Shown here piece after piece: positions 63,522 through 64,000 of a DNA stretch of 64,000 bases (the first letter of the stretch is position 1; every line of letters starts with the position of its first letter). A model generated the notes under the pieces. The model was not told the DNA's origin and ran no database searches. It saw only the letters and a list, made by a program, of their open reading frames with translations. The DNA is from Botryococcus braunii (Eukaryota; Chlorophyta; Trebouxiophyceae). Location: contig KV908364.1 of NCBI GenBank assembly GCA_002005505.1, positions 152,521-216,520 on the forward strand. The letters are read 5' to 3'. Position numbers and translations under genes: made by a program.

Positions 63522-63635
63522 ACACAACTGGTCAAAACTTTTATCCCTCTCTCTCTCCCCCCCCCCCTCCCCCACTCTTCTCTCTCCTCATTTACCTCTC
63601 CCCCCCCCCCGTCCCCCTCATCTCTCTTGCCCGCG

Positions 63636-63698
<63 letters not shown>

Positions 63699-63795
63699 TG
63701 TGTGTCTGTGTGTGTGTGTGTGTGTATGTGTGTGTGTGTGTGTGTGCGTGCGTGCGTGTGCGTGTGGGTGTGCGCATCCCCCCCCCCCCCCCCCA
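63440..63795. repeat. (AC)n then (GT)n microsatellites, inverted pair
   Basis: AC (about 63440-63519), a pyrimidine-rich spacer, then GT (about 63637-63765) and a poly(C) run. The AC and GT arms are complementary and could pair in a transcript. Confidence 0.95.
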
Positions 63796-64000
63796 AAAGC
63801 CCCGCTCTACAGTGCGAAGGCATGGTAACAACTCCCCAACGGTTTGTACGGAGATGCGTTGGAAGCCATTTGAAATCAGGCTCCCCAGTCCCTCACCCCC
63901 CGCTTTAAAATCTTAGGCCATGTTAAGCTCTGTCCACCGGGTTGCACGGAGCTGTGTTCGAAGCCATGAATGAAACCTGATTGCTTTGACCTGGCAGGGC
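63796..64000. other. Right window edge, no exon recognised
   Basis: Probably intron of the PG-rich-repeat gene. No PG motif or clear exon seen. Confidence 0.4.

Overview
The window is nuclear DNA of a eukaryote. Spliced genes with GT-AG introns share it with Ty1/copia LTR retrotransposons and very long dinucleotide microsatellites. An argininosuccinate synthase with a transit-peptide-like N-terminal extension and a sperm-tail PG-rich (SHIPPO-type) gene of ciliary/flagellar type together suggest a flagellated green-lineage alga. A large-genome prasinophyte such as Cymbomonas is my guess, not something the sequence proves.

Layout. 1-22.3 kb is a retrotransposon block. Copia element 1 (358-7497, + strand, TSD CAAGG) and element 2 (13419-20558, + strand, TSD CTTTT) are 7140-bp members of one family, with 691-bp LTRs and an intact 1800-codon gag-pol ORF differing at five residues. 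Element 2 sits antisense inside an older, related copia element 3 (9889-22303, - strand, TSD AACCC). Element 3 also carries a 1450-bp non-autonomous LTR element (10954-12403, TSD CCCAA) and a 202-bp insertion (13155-13356, TSD TCAGC). Element 3 has lost its gag, protease and most of its integrase.

22.3-23.3 kb holds strong palindromes and hairpins. 23.3-27.6 kb is a DNAJB12/14-like ER co-chaperone gene (+). 27.6-32.1 kb has microsatellites and no recognised gene. 32.1-36.0 kb is an unrecognised two-exon gene on the - strand. 36.9-37.2 kb holds a possible small gene end (-). 37.8-43.3 kb is a complete nine-exon argininosuccinate synthase gene (+). 45.1-53.2 kb is a thirteen-exon CWC22 splicing-factor gene (-), divergent from a seven-exon DUF819 membrane-protein gene (+, 54.0-58.2 kb). 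From 61.1 kb to the right edge runs a PG-rich-repeat flagellar gene (+), incomplete.

The host genes are unrelated housekeeping functions: ER protein folding, arginine synthesis, splicing, membrane transport and flagellar structure. I see no operon-like logic.

The most unusual feature is in the leader of the young copia family. A 90-codon ORF begins with a near copy of the histone H3 tail (RTKQTARKTT) and overlaps the gag-pol start as ATGA. It follows an iMet half-tRNA primer-binding site of the Drosophila copia type, and the LTRs carry a 143-bp internal duplication ending in a full Kozak ATG. Exon boundaries were set by eye from splice dinucleotides, reading phase and family similarity. No alignment or transcript data were available.
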